Shown piece by piece: positions 51,365-59,384 of a DNA stretch of 64,000 bases. This DNA comes from Mycolicibacterium neoaurum (GTDB lineage: Bacteria > Actinomycetota > Actinomycetes > Mycobacteriales > Mycobacteriaceae): positions 1,612,001 to 1,676,000 of the forward strand of contig NZ_JAQIIX010000002.1 of the NCBI RefSeq assembly GCF_036946495.1. Direction: 5' to 3'. Positions within the stretch are counted from its first letter, which is position 1. Every line of letters starts with the position of its first letter. A model generated the notes under the pieces. It had not been told where the DNA came from. It saw nothing but the letters and a program-made list of their open reading frames with translations, and did no database searches. A program made the position numbers and the translations under genes.

Positions 51365-51537
51365 CCCAAAGCGCCCAAAGCCACAGCGCACCTTGACAAC
51401 TGAACAGAGAGGCCGGGTCCGAGGAACGAGCGATCCAGCTGTAACAGCCCTTCCCAAGCCACGCGGGTCCGTCCGCGCCCACCCCGTATGCGGATCACTC
51501 GTTACGGCACGGCTGGGTGCACGTGGCCCTCGGCCGT

Positions 51538-51990
51538 TCAGGGACCAACCGGGTAATGGCTGGTGATCGCGATGCGGTTCCACCCGTTCATGACCACCAC
51601 CAGCCAGGTGACCGCGGCGATCTGCTGCGCGGTCAGGGCCGCCTGGATATCGACCGGATCTGGCGCGGCGGTGTGCTCATCACCTATTCGCGTGACACGC
51701 TCTGCAAGAGTCAAGGCCGCCTGCTCCTGTTCGGTGAAGTACTGCGACTCCCACCACGCAGGCAAGACGGCGAGTCGATCGGTGCTCTCGCCCGCAGCCA
51801 GCGCGTCGCGCGTATGCATCCGCAGACAGAAGGCACAGCCATTGATTTGTGACACTCGTATCTTGACCAGCTCGGCCAGCTGCACGGGAAGTTCTGCCTG
51901 CTCAATGGCAGCCTCGACCTGAGCGTCCAGCGCCGCGAAGGTCTTGTACGGTTCGGCGAACTGCTTGCTGATGTTCACGGGCGGGAGCAT
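51538..51990 (-). CDS. Carboxymuconolactone decarboxylase/AhpD-like protein
   Basis: 150-residue helical protein of the AhpD/CMD family. The redox motif is INGCAFCLRMHTRDAL (CxxCxxxH, about 47-62), typical of alkylhydroperoxidase-like members that reduce peroxides using a thiol relay rather than true decarboxylases. VVMNGWNRIAI (about 131-141) is the conserved C-terminal helix. The ATG at 51988-51990 is preceded by AAAGAGGA; the frame continues upstream without similarity. Nearby genes do not indicate the reductant. It is divergent from the DUF1906 gene, with 123 bases between the starts. Confidence 0.88.
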   Translation of the reverse strand: MLPPVNISKQFAEPYKTFAALDAQVEAAIEQAELPVQLAELVKIRVSQINGCAFCLRMHTRDALAAGESTDRLAVLPAWWESQYFTEQEQAALTLAERVTRIGDEHTAAPDPVDIQAALTAQQIAAVTWLVVVMNGWNRIAITSHYPVGP

Positions 51991-52113
51991 GTGTCCTCTT
52001 TCCGGTCGTACGTGATCGTCCCCAAGTAGACGAAATGACCGGGCCATATGTGACCGCACGAGTCGTCGGCGAGGCTGCCCGATCATCATCAGTCACTTTG
52101 TTAACATCGCGCC

Positions 52114-52878
52114 GTGCAACTCTCGCGGCGGGACGCGCTGCGCTATGCCGCGGCGACAACGGCCCTGGCAGGGCTCGGTGCCGCAACCACGGGGACGCCG
52201 ACGGCGTCCGCCGCCGCGCCCACCCTCATCGACTTCGCCATGCGTCAGATCCCCGCTGCTGACATCCGCGCGGCGGGTCATGCCGGCGTCATCAACTACG
52301 TGTCGACCTCGCGGCCCGGCTCGTCATTCGGGGCCAAGCCGATCACGCTGCCCTATGCGCAGTCACTCACGGCGGCCGGCCTGGTGATCGTCAGCAACTT
52401 CCAGTACGGCAAACCCGGCGGAACCGCTCCGTCGGACTTCACGCGGGGGTTCGCGGGCGGGGTTGCCGACGCCCGCACCGCATGGCAACTCCACACCGCC
52501 GCCGGCGGAGGGCAGACCGCACCGGTGTACTTCAGTGTCGACGACGACATCGATCGCGAAACGTGGGACACAGTGGCACTGCAGTGGTTCCGGGGTATCA
52601 ACTCCGTCATCGGACCCATGCGCACCGGCATCTATGCCGGTATCCGGCCCTGCGAGTGGGCCATCACCAGCGGTGTCGTCGGCCGCTCGAGCACACCCGG
52701 TAAGGCCTGGGTGTGGCAGACCCGGTCCTGGTCGGGCGGACAGATCCATCCCGCCGCCGTCCTGTACCAACGGATCATCGACACGGCATCCAATCCAGGA
52801 CCGGTGGTCGGCGGTATCCGGGTCGACGTCAACGACGTGCTGGCGTCAGACGTCGGGCAGTGGAATCTGCACCCCTGA
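52114..52878 (+). CDS. Tat-exported DUF1906 (glycoside hydrolase-like) protein, Rv2525c-like
   Basis: 254-residue protein with a twin-arginine signal (LSRRDALRYAAATTALAGLG, cleavage about residue 33, TASA-A) and the DUF1906 domain, a TIM-barrel fold related to GH25-type glycoside hydrolases. Conserved points are IDFAMRQIPAADIRAAGHAGVINYVS (about 39-64), ITLPYAQSLTAAGLVIVSNFQYG, the acidic PVYFSVDDDIDRETW (about 142-156) and WVWQTRSWSGGQIHPAAVLYQ (about 203-223). Rv2525c, its M. tuberculosis relative, is Tat-secreted and affects the envelope. The substrate is unproven. GTG 52114 was chosen; no clear ribosome-binding site is seen. It converges on the CitE-like gene with 5 bases between the stops. 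Confidence 0.88.
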   Translation: MQLSRRDALRYAAATTALAGLGAATTGTPTASAAAPTLIDFAMRQIPAADIRAAGHAGVINYVSTSRPGSSFGAKPITLPYAQSLTAAGLVIVSNFQYGKPGGTAPSDFTRGFAGGVADARTAWQLHTAAGGGQTAPVYFSVDDDIDRETWDTVALQWFRGINSVIGPMRTGIYAGIRPCEWAITSGVVGRSSTPGKAWVWQTRSWSGGQIHPAAVLYQRIIDTASNPGPVVGGIRVDVNDVLASDVGQWNLHP

Positions 52879-52883
52879 CGGGA

Positions 52884-53732
52884 TCAGACCAGGCCGAGCT
52901 TGCCGGCAAGCTCCAGCACAGCTTCGGCACGCGCACGCGTGGGGCCGACACTGCCGTCATACGGCCCGGTGGGTGAGTCCAACCGGGCAAGGGTTCGCCG
53001 CGCCTCGTCGATGTCCAGCGTCGAGGGACTGAGTAGCCCGTTGATCGTCTCGGCGTGCCCGGGATCCAGGCACAACCGTGCGGTCATGCCCGCAGCCTTG
53101 GCGACCTCGGTTTCGCGGGCCAGGTGACGCGACTGGTCACGCAAGGTCGGGCCGTCGATGGGTGCGGGCAACCGCGCGGCACGACTGGCGATCACCAACC
53201 GAGCCCGCGGATAGGCCAACACCGACGGATCAGCACTCATCCCGGTGTCCCGACGAAAATCGCCGAGCCCGAACGCCATTCGATAGCACCCCGGCGTCCG
53301 CGCGATCTCCGATGCCGCCTCGATACCGAGTGCCGACTCGACCAGCGCCACCACCGGAGTGCCGGCCGGCAGACGCGCAGCGGTAGCGGCGATATCGTCT
53401 CCGGACTCCACTTTGGCCAGCATCACACCCCGCAGTCCGGGAGCGTCGGCGATCGCCTCCAGGTCGGTCGCCCACGCCGACGTCGACACGCTGTTGATCC
53501 GGACCCACGCCTGGCCGGCGTTCAGCCAGTCGGCCACCGCGGCTCGTCCAGCCGCCTTCTGCTGATCCGGCAGGCCGTCTTCGATGTCGAGCACGACCAC
53601 ATCGGACAGCCCAGCGACCGCAGCATCGAAAGCGGCGTCGCCGTCGGGCAGTCCGGGCTGCAACAGCCAGGTCCGGGCCAGCGACCAGTGCGGCTTCCGG
53701 TGTCGTTCGGTTGTCTGCGCTGAAGCTGTCAC
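52884..53732 (-). CDS. CitE-like HpcH/HpaI aldolase-family lyase
   Basis: 282-residue TIM-barrel protein of the citrate lyase beta-like (CitE) group. RTWLLQPGLPD (about 20-30) replaces the usual RS-x-LFVPG entry. DVVVLDIEDGLP (about 44-55) carries the phosphate/metal acidic pair, WVRINSV (about 76-82) the substrate Arg, and VVALVESALGIEAASEI (about 126-142) the metal Glu. GLGDFRRDTGM (about 154-164) carries the second metal Asp. Stand-alone CitE-like enzymes act on CoA thioesters such as malyl- or citramalyl-CoA. The GTG start overlaps an 11-codon frame starting at 53764 (MDEHPERKVNA), which may be a coupling leader. A palindrome at 53791-53808 faces the divergent reductase. Confidence 0.85.
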   Translation of the reverse strand: MTASAQTTERHRKPHWSLARTWLLQPGLPDGDAAFDAAVAGLSDVVVLDIEDGLPDQQKAAGRAAVADWLNAGQAWVRINSVSTSAWATDLEAIADAPGLRGVMLAKVESGDDIAATAARLPAGTPVVALVESALGIEAASEIARTPGCYRMAFGLGDFRRDTGMSADPSVLAYPRARLVIASRAARLPAPIDGPTLRDQSRHLARETEVAKAAGMTARLCLDPGHAETINGLLSPSTLDIDEARRTLARLDSPTGPYDGSVGPTRARAEAVLELAGKLGLV

Positions 53733-53790
53733 GCATTGACCTTCCGCTCGGGGTGTTCATCCATCGTCTCGCCCCCGCACCGTATCGCCC

Positions 53791-53808
53791 ACATTAAGCA
53801 CATAATGT
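53791..53808. promoter_or_regulatory. AT-rich inverted repeat between divergent genes
   Basis: ACATTA-AGCACA-TAATGT, exact 6-base arms around 6 bases, in a very GC-rich background. It lies 58 bases before the CitE-like start and 105 before the reductase start, and probably contains the -10 of one gene. A regulator cannot be named. Confidence 0.45.
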
Positions 53809-53912
53809 TCACTCCCGATTGCCGGGGTCGCCACCACACCGGTGAGCGACCGGAACAAGCCCGCGGCTCGAGCTGTTGACCGCCAAGAGATCTACCGACA
53901 CTTGGAGGCCAC

Positions 53913-54581
53913 ATGCACATCGGCATCATCGGAGCGGGACACATCGGGGGCACACTGACCCGCCGGCTGCGAGAGCTCGGTCACGAGGTACGGGTTTCCA
54001 ACTCCCGCGCGCCCGAGACACTGGCCGATTTGGCCGCCGAAACGGGTGCAACGCCGGTATGGGCACGTGACGCGGCAACCGATGCGGATCTGGTCATCGT
54101 GAGCATTCCGCAGAAGAACGTTCCCGATCTGGCCGACGGCATCGTCGACGCCCGCAAACCCGGCGCCCCGGTGATCGAGACCAACAACTACTACCCGCAA
54201 CAACGTGACGGGGAGATAGCCGCAATCGAGGACGGTCAGGTCGAGAGTGCCTGGGTCGCCGAGCAGATCGCGGCGCCCGTCTACAAGGTGTTCAACGGCA
54301 TCTTCTGGAAGCATCTGCTCGAACGGGGAACCCCGAGCGGGACCCCCAACCGGATCGCGCTGCCGGTCGCGGGCGCGGACGGCGCGGGCCGCGAGCTGGT
54401 GCACCGGATCGTCGAAGAGCTCGGATTCGACCCGGTCGACGCGGGCCCGATCTCAGAGTCGTGGCGTCAGCAGCCCGGCACACCGGTATACGGCAAGGAC
54501 TTCGATGCCGATGCCACCCGCACGGCACTCGCGGAGGCAAAGCCCGAGCGGACCGCCGAGTGGAGCGCCCGCACGACCTAA
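53913..54581 (+). CDS. NADP/F420-type oxidoreductase (Npd-like, F420 oxidoreductase family)
   Basis: 222-residue NADP-binding protein. The Rossmann motif MHIGIIGAGHIGGTLTRRLRELGHEVRVSNSRAP (about 1-34) has the GxGxxG and an SNSR loop that binds the NADP 2'-phosphate, as in F420H2:NADP oxidoreductases (PF03807 domain). SIPQKNVPDL (about 68-77) and VYKVFNGIFWKHL (about 126-138) follow, the second part being the substrate/F420-side region of this family. GGAGG lies about 5 bases before the ATG. Whether the partner is F420 or a small carbonyl substrate cannot be decided. A GC-rich hairpin (GCCGG-CCTTGT-CCGGC, about 54600-54616) follows the stop and may end transcription. Confidence 0.82.
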   Translation: MHIGIIGAGHIGGTLTRRLRELGHEVRVSNSRAPETLADLAAETGATPVWARDAATDADLVIVSIPQKNVPDLADGIVDARKPGAPVIETNNYYPQQRDGEIAAIEDGQVESAWVAEQIAAPVYKVFNGIFWKHLLERGTPSGTPNRIALPVAGADGAGRELVHRIVEELGFDPVDAGPISESWRQQPGTPVYGKDFDADATRTALAEAKPERTAEWSARTT

Positions 54582-54681
54582 CCGGGGGCGCGTTGCGTTT
54601 GCCGGCCTTGTCCGGCCGCTGACCGCATGGTGTGATGGACGCCACGCCCTCAGCAAACTCCCCCGATGACTGGAGCGCCGT

Positions 54682-56931
54682 GTGTTGAACCATGTCGGCG
54701 CAGCAGCGCATATCGGTCGTATTGGCGTCTTGGCCGCGGCGCTCGGGATCGGCGCGGCGGTGTTCTGCGGCACCGGAACAGCCGCCGCTGCGCCGGCCGA
54801 ATCATCGAACAGTTCGGCCGACGCGGCAACGCCCAACGATCCACCGCCATCGCCGGCAAAAGACTCAACATCCCCGGCCGAGCAGTCCACTCCCACTGCG
54901 GTGACGTCGGAGCCGTTTGCGCCCCACAAGACCCGTTCGGGAACAGCGAGTACGGCCAGCGCGACAGAAGAAACAGAAACAGACGAGTCCGCGATCGACC
55001 TGGCCAAGCTGGAACCCCTGGACCCTTTAGAACCCGAGGACCAGGACAAACGCGAACCCGTGATCTCGACACCGACCATCGACATCACCGCGACGGTGGC
55101 CGACGAGCACGTCGCACCCGACTTCGAAGACGAGGACGAGCCGACGACGCCCGTCGACACCCCGTTGTCGTGGACGGTTGCGGCGGCGGCCAGCAGGAAC
55201 ACCCTCGCACCCACACCCGCGCCCGCGGCAGCGACACCACTGGCCGCACAGCTGATCGACCCGGTCACGCATGCACCGGTGATCGCGACGCCGCGAACGC
55301 CGCTGCTCGAACCGTTGCAGTATCTACCGATCATCGGCCCGCTGTTCGTCACCCCTGTCGTCGCGTTCGTCAACCAGATACCGGTGATCAGCGACCTGTT
55401 GCACCCGATCCTCGGCTATCCCCTCCAGTGGGATGCGCCACCGGGCACCCCGCGGCCACGAGATGTCATGGTCACCTCGTTCGACGGCACGCAGATCTAT
55501 GTCCACTTCATGCCCGCGGCCGGTCTGAAGAGCGGCGAGAAGGCCGCAACGATCCTGCAGGGTCCCGGCCTACTCCTGCCCGGGGCCACCAATCTCACGC
55601 CCACCCTGCTCGACGGCATCATCGCCGACACCTCGGGACTGGTGTACACCGGAACACTGCGCACCGCCGGATACAACGTCGTCACCTGGGATCCACGCGG
55701 TGAGCACAGCTCCGGTGGCCGGCTCGAACAGGATTCACCGGACTTCGACGCCAAGGACGTCTCGGCGATCATCAGCTGGATTGCCACCCAACCGGAGGCC
55801 CGGCTCGATCCGGGCCTGCTCGACCCGCGCATCGGGATGACCGGCGCCTCCTACGGAGGTGGTATCCAATTGGTCAGCGCCGCAACCGATCCCCGCATCG
55901 ACGCCATCGTTCCGGCGATCGCCTGGAACACACTGAACACCGCGCAGTACAAGAACGATGCGTTCAAGAGCAGCTGGGCGGCCATCCTCACCGCCGGCAT
56001 CACCCTGTTCACCCGGCCGAATCCGGCCATCCTGCCCGCCACGATCTACGGCGTCCTGACCGGCCAACAGACCGCCGCCGAGCAGGAACGCCTGGCACAG
56101 CTCGGCCCCGGCGGCCCACGCGATCTCGTCGGCAAGATCACCGCACCGACACTGCTTATCCAGGGCACCGTCGACACGCTGTTCTCGCTGCAGGAAGCAG
56201 ACACCACCGCGGCAGCCCTCATCGCCAATGGTGTGCCCACGAAGGTGATCTGGTTCTGCGGCGGCCACGGCCTGTGCGGCAACCTCTTCGACCCCACCGA
56301 CGGCGTCCTGATCCAACGCGCCACGCTCGCGTGGCTGGATCGCTATGTCAATGGCAACACCGCCACGGTGACCGGTCCGCAGTTCGAATTCGTCGACCAG
56401 CGTTGGCAGTACTACGCATCCGACCGCTACCCGATCACCACCGACAGCCCGGTGGTGGCCACCGGATCGGGCGGCCATCTGCCGCTGATCCCCTTCCTCG
56501 GGGGATCGGGACCGCTGTTGGGGGTGCTGCCCTTCGCCGCGTCGAAGGCCTACAACGCGCTCAACCTCACCACCGCGCCGGCCGCGACGACGACCCATAT
56601 CGTGGGCGCACCGCAGCTGACGGTGAGTTACAGCGGAACGGGTACCGCCCGGCACGTCTACGCCCAACTCGTCGACGACTCCACCGGACAGGTGCTGGGT
56701 CACCAGATCACACCGATTCCGGTCACCCTGGACGGGCAGCCCCACAAGATCACCATCGCGTTGGAACCGGTGGCCCACACCCTTCGGCCGGGTCAGACGG
56801 TGACACTGCAGTTGGTCGCGTCGTCGACGACCTATGCCACCCTCACGTCCTTCGGTTCATTGCAGGTGACCGGCATGAAGCTGAGCCTGCCGACCGCCGA
56901 CCCGACGACCATCCGGCCGATCGCCATCTGA
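54682..56931 (+). CDS. Exported CocE/X-Pro-peptidase-like alpha/beta hydrolase
   Basis: 749-residue secreted protein. A signal peptide (about 1-35, GIGAAVFCGTGTAAAAPA) is followed by a roughly 180-residue acidic, Ser/Thr/Pro-rich linker. The alpha/beta-hydrolase domain (about 250-560) has VTSFDGTQIYVHF, TWDPRGEHSSGG, the nucleophile MTGASYGGGIQL (Ser near 395), Asp in IQGTVDTLFSLQEAD (about 496) and His in FCGGHGLCG (about 532). The last 150 residues form a jelly-roll-like beta domain of the S15/CocE class (HIVGAPQLTVSYSGTG). It probably cleaves esters or peptides at the surface. GTG 54682 opens MLNHVG. The long disordered linker is a common feature of large exported mycobacterial hydrolases. 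Confidence 0.85.
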   Translation: MLNHVGAAAHIGRIGVLAAALGIGAAVFCGTGTAAAAPAESSNSSADAATPNDPPPSPAKDSTSPAEQSTPTAVTSEPFAPHKTRSGTASTASATEETETDESAIDLAKLEPLDPLEPEDQDKREPVISTPTIDITATVADEHVAPDFEDEDEPTTPVDTPLSWTVAAAASRNTLAPTPAPAAATPLAAQLIDPVTHAPVIATPRTPLLEPLQYLPIIGPLFVTPVVAFVNQIPVISDLLHPILGYPLQWDAPPGTPRPRDVMVTSFDGTQIYVHFMPAAGLKSGEKAATILQGPGLLLPGATNLTPTLLDGIIADTSGLVYTGTLRTAGYNVVTWDPRGEHSSGGRLEQDSPDFDAKDVSAIISWIATQPEARLDPGLLDPRIGMTGASYGGGIQLVSAATDPRIDAIVPAIAWNTLNTAQYKNDAFKSSWAAILTAGITLFTRPNPAILPATIYGVLTGQQTAAEQERLAQLGPGGPRDLVGKITAPTLLIQGTVDTLFSLQEADTTAAALIANGVPTKVIWFCGGHGLCGNLFDPTDGVLIQRATLAWLDRYVNGNTATVTGPQFEFVDQRWQYYASDRYPITTDSPVVATGSGGHLPLIPFLGGSGPLLGVLPFAASKAYNALNLTTAPAATTTHIVGAPQLTVSYSGTGTARHVYAQLVDDSTGQVLGHQITPIPVTLDGQPHKITIALEPVAHTLRPGQTVTLQLVASSTTYATLTSFGSLQVTGMKLSLPTADPTTIRPIAI

Positions 56932-56997
56932 CATCCGCGCCGCGATGCGTAGGGTTCGACCCATGACGCGCGCACCCGAATCGTTTCCACCGCACTG

Positions 56998-58182
56998 ATG
57001 CGGATGGACGTTCTGATCGTGGGCGCGGGTCCCGCGGGTGTCGCCCTGGCGGGAGAGTGCGCCCGCCTCGGTCTGGACACCGGCCTGCTGGACCCGGCCC
57101 AGGACCGGACATGGACCGCCACCTACGGCATGTGGAGTCGGGAACTACCTGCCGATGTGCCCGCATCCGTGGTTGCGGCCCGGGCCGCCGGTCGGGCCAT
57201 CGCTCGTACCGAACACCGGTTGGGCTGGGAGTACGCGGTATTGAATGTTCCTGCGCTGCAGGCACATCTGACCGATCGGCTCGGAGCGGTGCGGTTGTAC
57301 CGAGGGCGAGCGGTCGCAAGTCCCACTGCCGGGGTGGTCGCCCTCGCCGACGGTGATGAGTTGCATGCCGCGGTGGTCGTCGATGCCGGCGGCCAGCGAC
57401 GACCACTCGACCCGGCGACGCCACCGTCGACGGCGGCCGCTGCTCAAACGGCGTATGGGGTGGTGGTCGACGCGGACCAGGCGATGGCGCTGGCGGCCCC
57501 CGGTGAGGCGCTGTTCATGGACTGGCGCGCCGACCACGGTGAGAGCGGCTGGCCCACGTTTCTCTACGCGGTGCCGCTGGGCGGCGGGCGGATCCTGCTG
57601 GAGGAGACCTCGCTGGCGCGGCGGCCCGGTCTGCCACTGACCACGCTGCGGCGCCGGTTGCATGCCCGGCTGGCCCGGCACGGCATCGCGGTACCCGAGG
57701 ATGCGCCGACGGAGAAGGTGTCCTTCCCGCTCGATCAACCGCGGCACCGCGTCCCGGACGTCCTCGGATTCGGAGCGGCGGCGCCGCTGATCCACCCCGC
57801 GACGGGTTTCAGCGTGGCATCCGCGCTGCGGCTCGCCCCTCGCGTGGCGGACGCGCTGGCGGCGAACCTCCCGCTGGGTCAGGAGGCCGCACTGACGGCG
57901 GCGCATCGCGTCGTCTGGTCGCGATCGGCACGGGCCATCCACCGGTTCCGGCGGATCGGTCTGGAAGCACTCCTGCGCATGCCTGCCGACGAGGTGCCCG
58001 ATTTCTTCGACACCTTCTTCTCGCTGCCCTCGGCACACCGCTGGACGTATCTCACATCTCGCGATGACGTCATGGGGACCGCCGTGGCGATGGGCCACCT
58101 GTTCCGAATCGCGAACCCGCGGTTGCGCCAGCACCTGGTCGGCTCGGCGGTCCGGCGGCCGGTCAGCGCCGTGTCACCGTGA
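56998..58182 (+). CDS. Lycopene cyclase (CrtL/CrtY-type FAD enzyme)
   Basis: 394-residue flavin-dependent lycopene cyclase, forming beta- or epsilon-ionone rings from lycopene. The dinucleotide motif is MDVLIVGAGPAGVALAGECARLG (about 3-25). TAYGVVV (about 151-157), LFMDWRADHG (about 172-181, the MDWR/MDYR cyclase signature), GGGRILLEETSLARR (about 198-212, the EETSL signature) and GFGAAAPLIHPATGFSVASALRLAP (about 258-282) are all hallmarks of plant-type CrtL/CrtY enzymes. No phytoene synthase, desaturase or other crt gene is in the window, so it stands alone. It differs from the heterodimeric CrtYc/CrtYd of many actinobacteria. Its 3' end overlaps the convergent exported protein by 20 bases. 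Confidence 0.9.
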   Translation: MRMDVLIVGAGPAGVALAGECARLGLDTGLLDPAQDRTWTATYGMWSRELPADVPASVVAARAAGRAIARTEHRLGWEYAVLNVPALQAHLTDRLGAVRLYRGRAVASPTAGVVALADGDELHAAVVVDAGGQRRPLDPATPPSTAAAAQTAYGVVVDADQAMALAAPGEALFMDWRADHGESGWPTFLYAVPLGGGRILLEETSLARRPGLPLTTLRRRLHARLARHGIAVPEDAPTEKVSFPLDQPRHRVPDVLGFGAAAPLIHPATGFSVASALRLAPRVADALAANLPLGQEAALTAAHRVVWSRSARAIHRFRRIGLEALLRMPADEVPDFFDTFFSLPSAHRWTYLTSRDDVMGTAVAMGHLFRIANPRLRQHLVGSAVRRPVSAVSP

Positions 58183-59290
58183 GGTGCACGTGGTCGAAGT
58201 GGCCGTATCCGGACGCCTGCGGACCCGCGGGCGTGTAGTACGTGCCTCGCCAGATCACATCCTGCAGTCCGAAGCGACCGGCGTTGGCCAGCGCATAGGC
58301 CATGATCTGGTCCCCCAGCGCGATGCCCTCGGGGCTGCCTGCGTTGGGGATCATGATGTCGATGGCCAGCCCACTGGGATGCCAGGGTTTGGAGTCCGGG
58401 CGCACCCCGCCGATCTCGGATATCTGCGGGAACTGCTGGCTGACGGCTCGCGCGGCCAGAACCGCATTCGGCTGCAGACCTGACTCGTTGGCGACGCCGA
58501 CCGGGAGTGCGGCGGCCTCCGGGATGTCGACCCGGGCGGCGGCGAGCGAGGGCTGGCCGGGCATCGCCACAATCGCCGGATCGTTGGGCGCCGGAGCGGC
58601 AGGCGGAGCGGCAGGCGGCGGCGCGCTGTCGACGATCGCCTGCTGCTGCGGCGTCAACGCCGCGTACTGGGCTTCGGCGGCGGCGAGCTGGCGCAACAAC
58701 TCGCTCAGTGCGGTCTGCAGGTCGGTCCGAACCGCGGCGGATTGCTCGGCGGCCGCGCGTGCCGCCGCAGCGGAGGTCTCCGACGTCCGGGCTGCCACGG
58801 CGGCCTGCTCCCGAACCACCCGCAGATCCGCCATCCGGTCCGCCGAATGGGTGGCGACGGCCTGCTGCAGGGACATGTTGTCGATCAGCTGCTGTGGCGA
58901 CGACGCGGTCATCAGCGACTGGAGCTGACCGGTGCGCCCGCTGGTGTACGTCATCACCGCCACCCGGTCGGCGGCGGCCTGCACGGGTGCCAGCCGGGCG
59001 TGGGCGGCGGCGAGAATCTCGGCGTCGGCGCGTTGCCGGGCGTCGGCGGCAACCTGCTCCGCGAGCTTGGTGTCGGCATCGCGCTGGGCGGCGGTCACGG
59101 CTTCGCGGGTCTGGAGGGCCTGGCTGGAGAGCTCTTCGAGCTTGGCCAGCGCATCGGCGGCCGGATCGGCATTCACCACGCCGACCGAGCTCACCGAGAG
59201 GGCCGAGACACCCGTGACCACGGCCGCGGCCACCGACATGGACACGGTTCGCCACGGTGTTCTACGCACCCGGGTGATACGGATTGTCAC
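58163..59290 (-). CDS. Exported coiled-coil protein with VanY/ARB_07466-like C-terminal domain
   Basis: 375-residue secreted protein. A signal peptide (about 1-42, ending VVNADPAA) is followed by a long coiled coil (about 43-215, heptads such as AKLEELSSQALQTREAVTAAQ). A Pro-rich linker (about 228-245) and a C-terminal domain (about 260-375) complete it. That domain has the metal-type set GGVRPDSKPWHPSGLAIDIMIPN (H and D, about 302-324) and YGHFDHVHLTVT (HxxHxH-like, about 362-373). This is the ARB_07466/VanY-like fold seen in Rv0320-type mycobacterial proteins and in NlpC-like wall regulators with RipA-type coils. It likely modifies or binds peptidoglycan; enzymatic activity is unproven. ATG 59288-59290. 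Confidence 0.83.
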   Translation of the reverse strand: MTIRITRVRRTPWRTVSMSVAAAVVTGVSALSVSSVGVVNADPAADALAKLEELSSQALQTREAVTAAQRDADTKLAEQVAADARQRADAEILAAAHARLAPVQAAADRVAVMTYTSGRTGQLQSLMTASSPQQLIDNMSLQQAVATHSADRMADLRVVREQAAVAARTSETSAAAARAAAEQSAAVRTDLQTALSELLRQLAAAEAQYAALTPQQQAIVDSAPPPAAPPAAPAPNDPAIVAMPGQPSLAAARVDIPEAAALPVGVANESGLQPNAVLAARAVSQQFPQISEIGGVRPDSKPWHPSGLAIDIMIPNAGSPEGIALGDQIMAYALANAGRFGLQDVIWRGTYYTPAGPQASGYGHFDHVHLTVTRR

Positions 59291-59384
59291 GGTCCTTCGA
59301 TTGCGCGGACCGATCCTGGCCCAGCTTGCACGTCCTCCGACAGGCTACGAACTGCCGTTGCCGATGTCCACCCGGCCGCCGCGT

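Larger units (their letters stand above)
49247..51401. mobile_element. Candidate 13E12-type element bounded by 12-bp inverted repeats
   Basis: AGTTGTCAAGGT at 49247-49258 is the exact reverse complement of ACCTTGACAACT at 51390-51401. Between them lie the low-GC3 stretch, two LexA boxes and the DUF222/HNH gene, while both flanks return to ordinary mycobacterial genes. DUF222/HNH genes of the 13E12 (REP13E12) family are repeated and mobile in M. tuberculosis. No target-site duplication is visible, so element borders are a proposal. Confidence 0.4.

Noticed and set aside
51392..51420. TTGACA as a promoter for a gene after the HNH gene
   Set aside because: No -10 at 16-19 bases and the next gene is on the opposite strand; more likely part of the element's end repeat.
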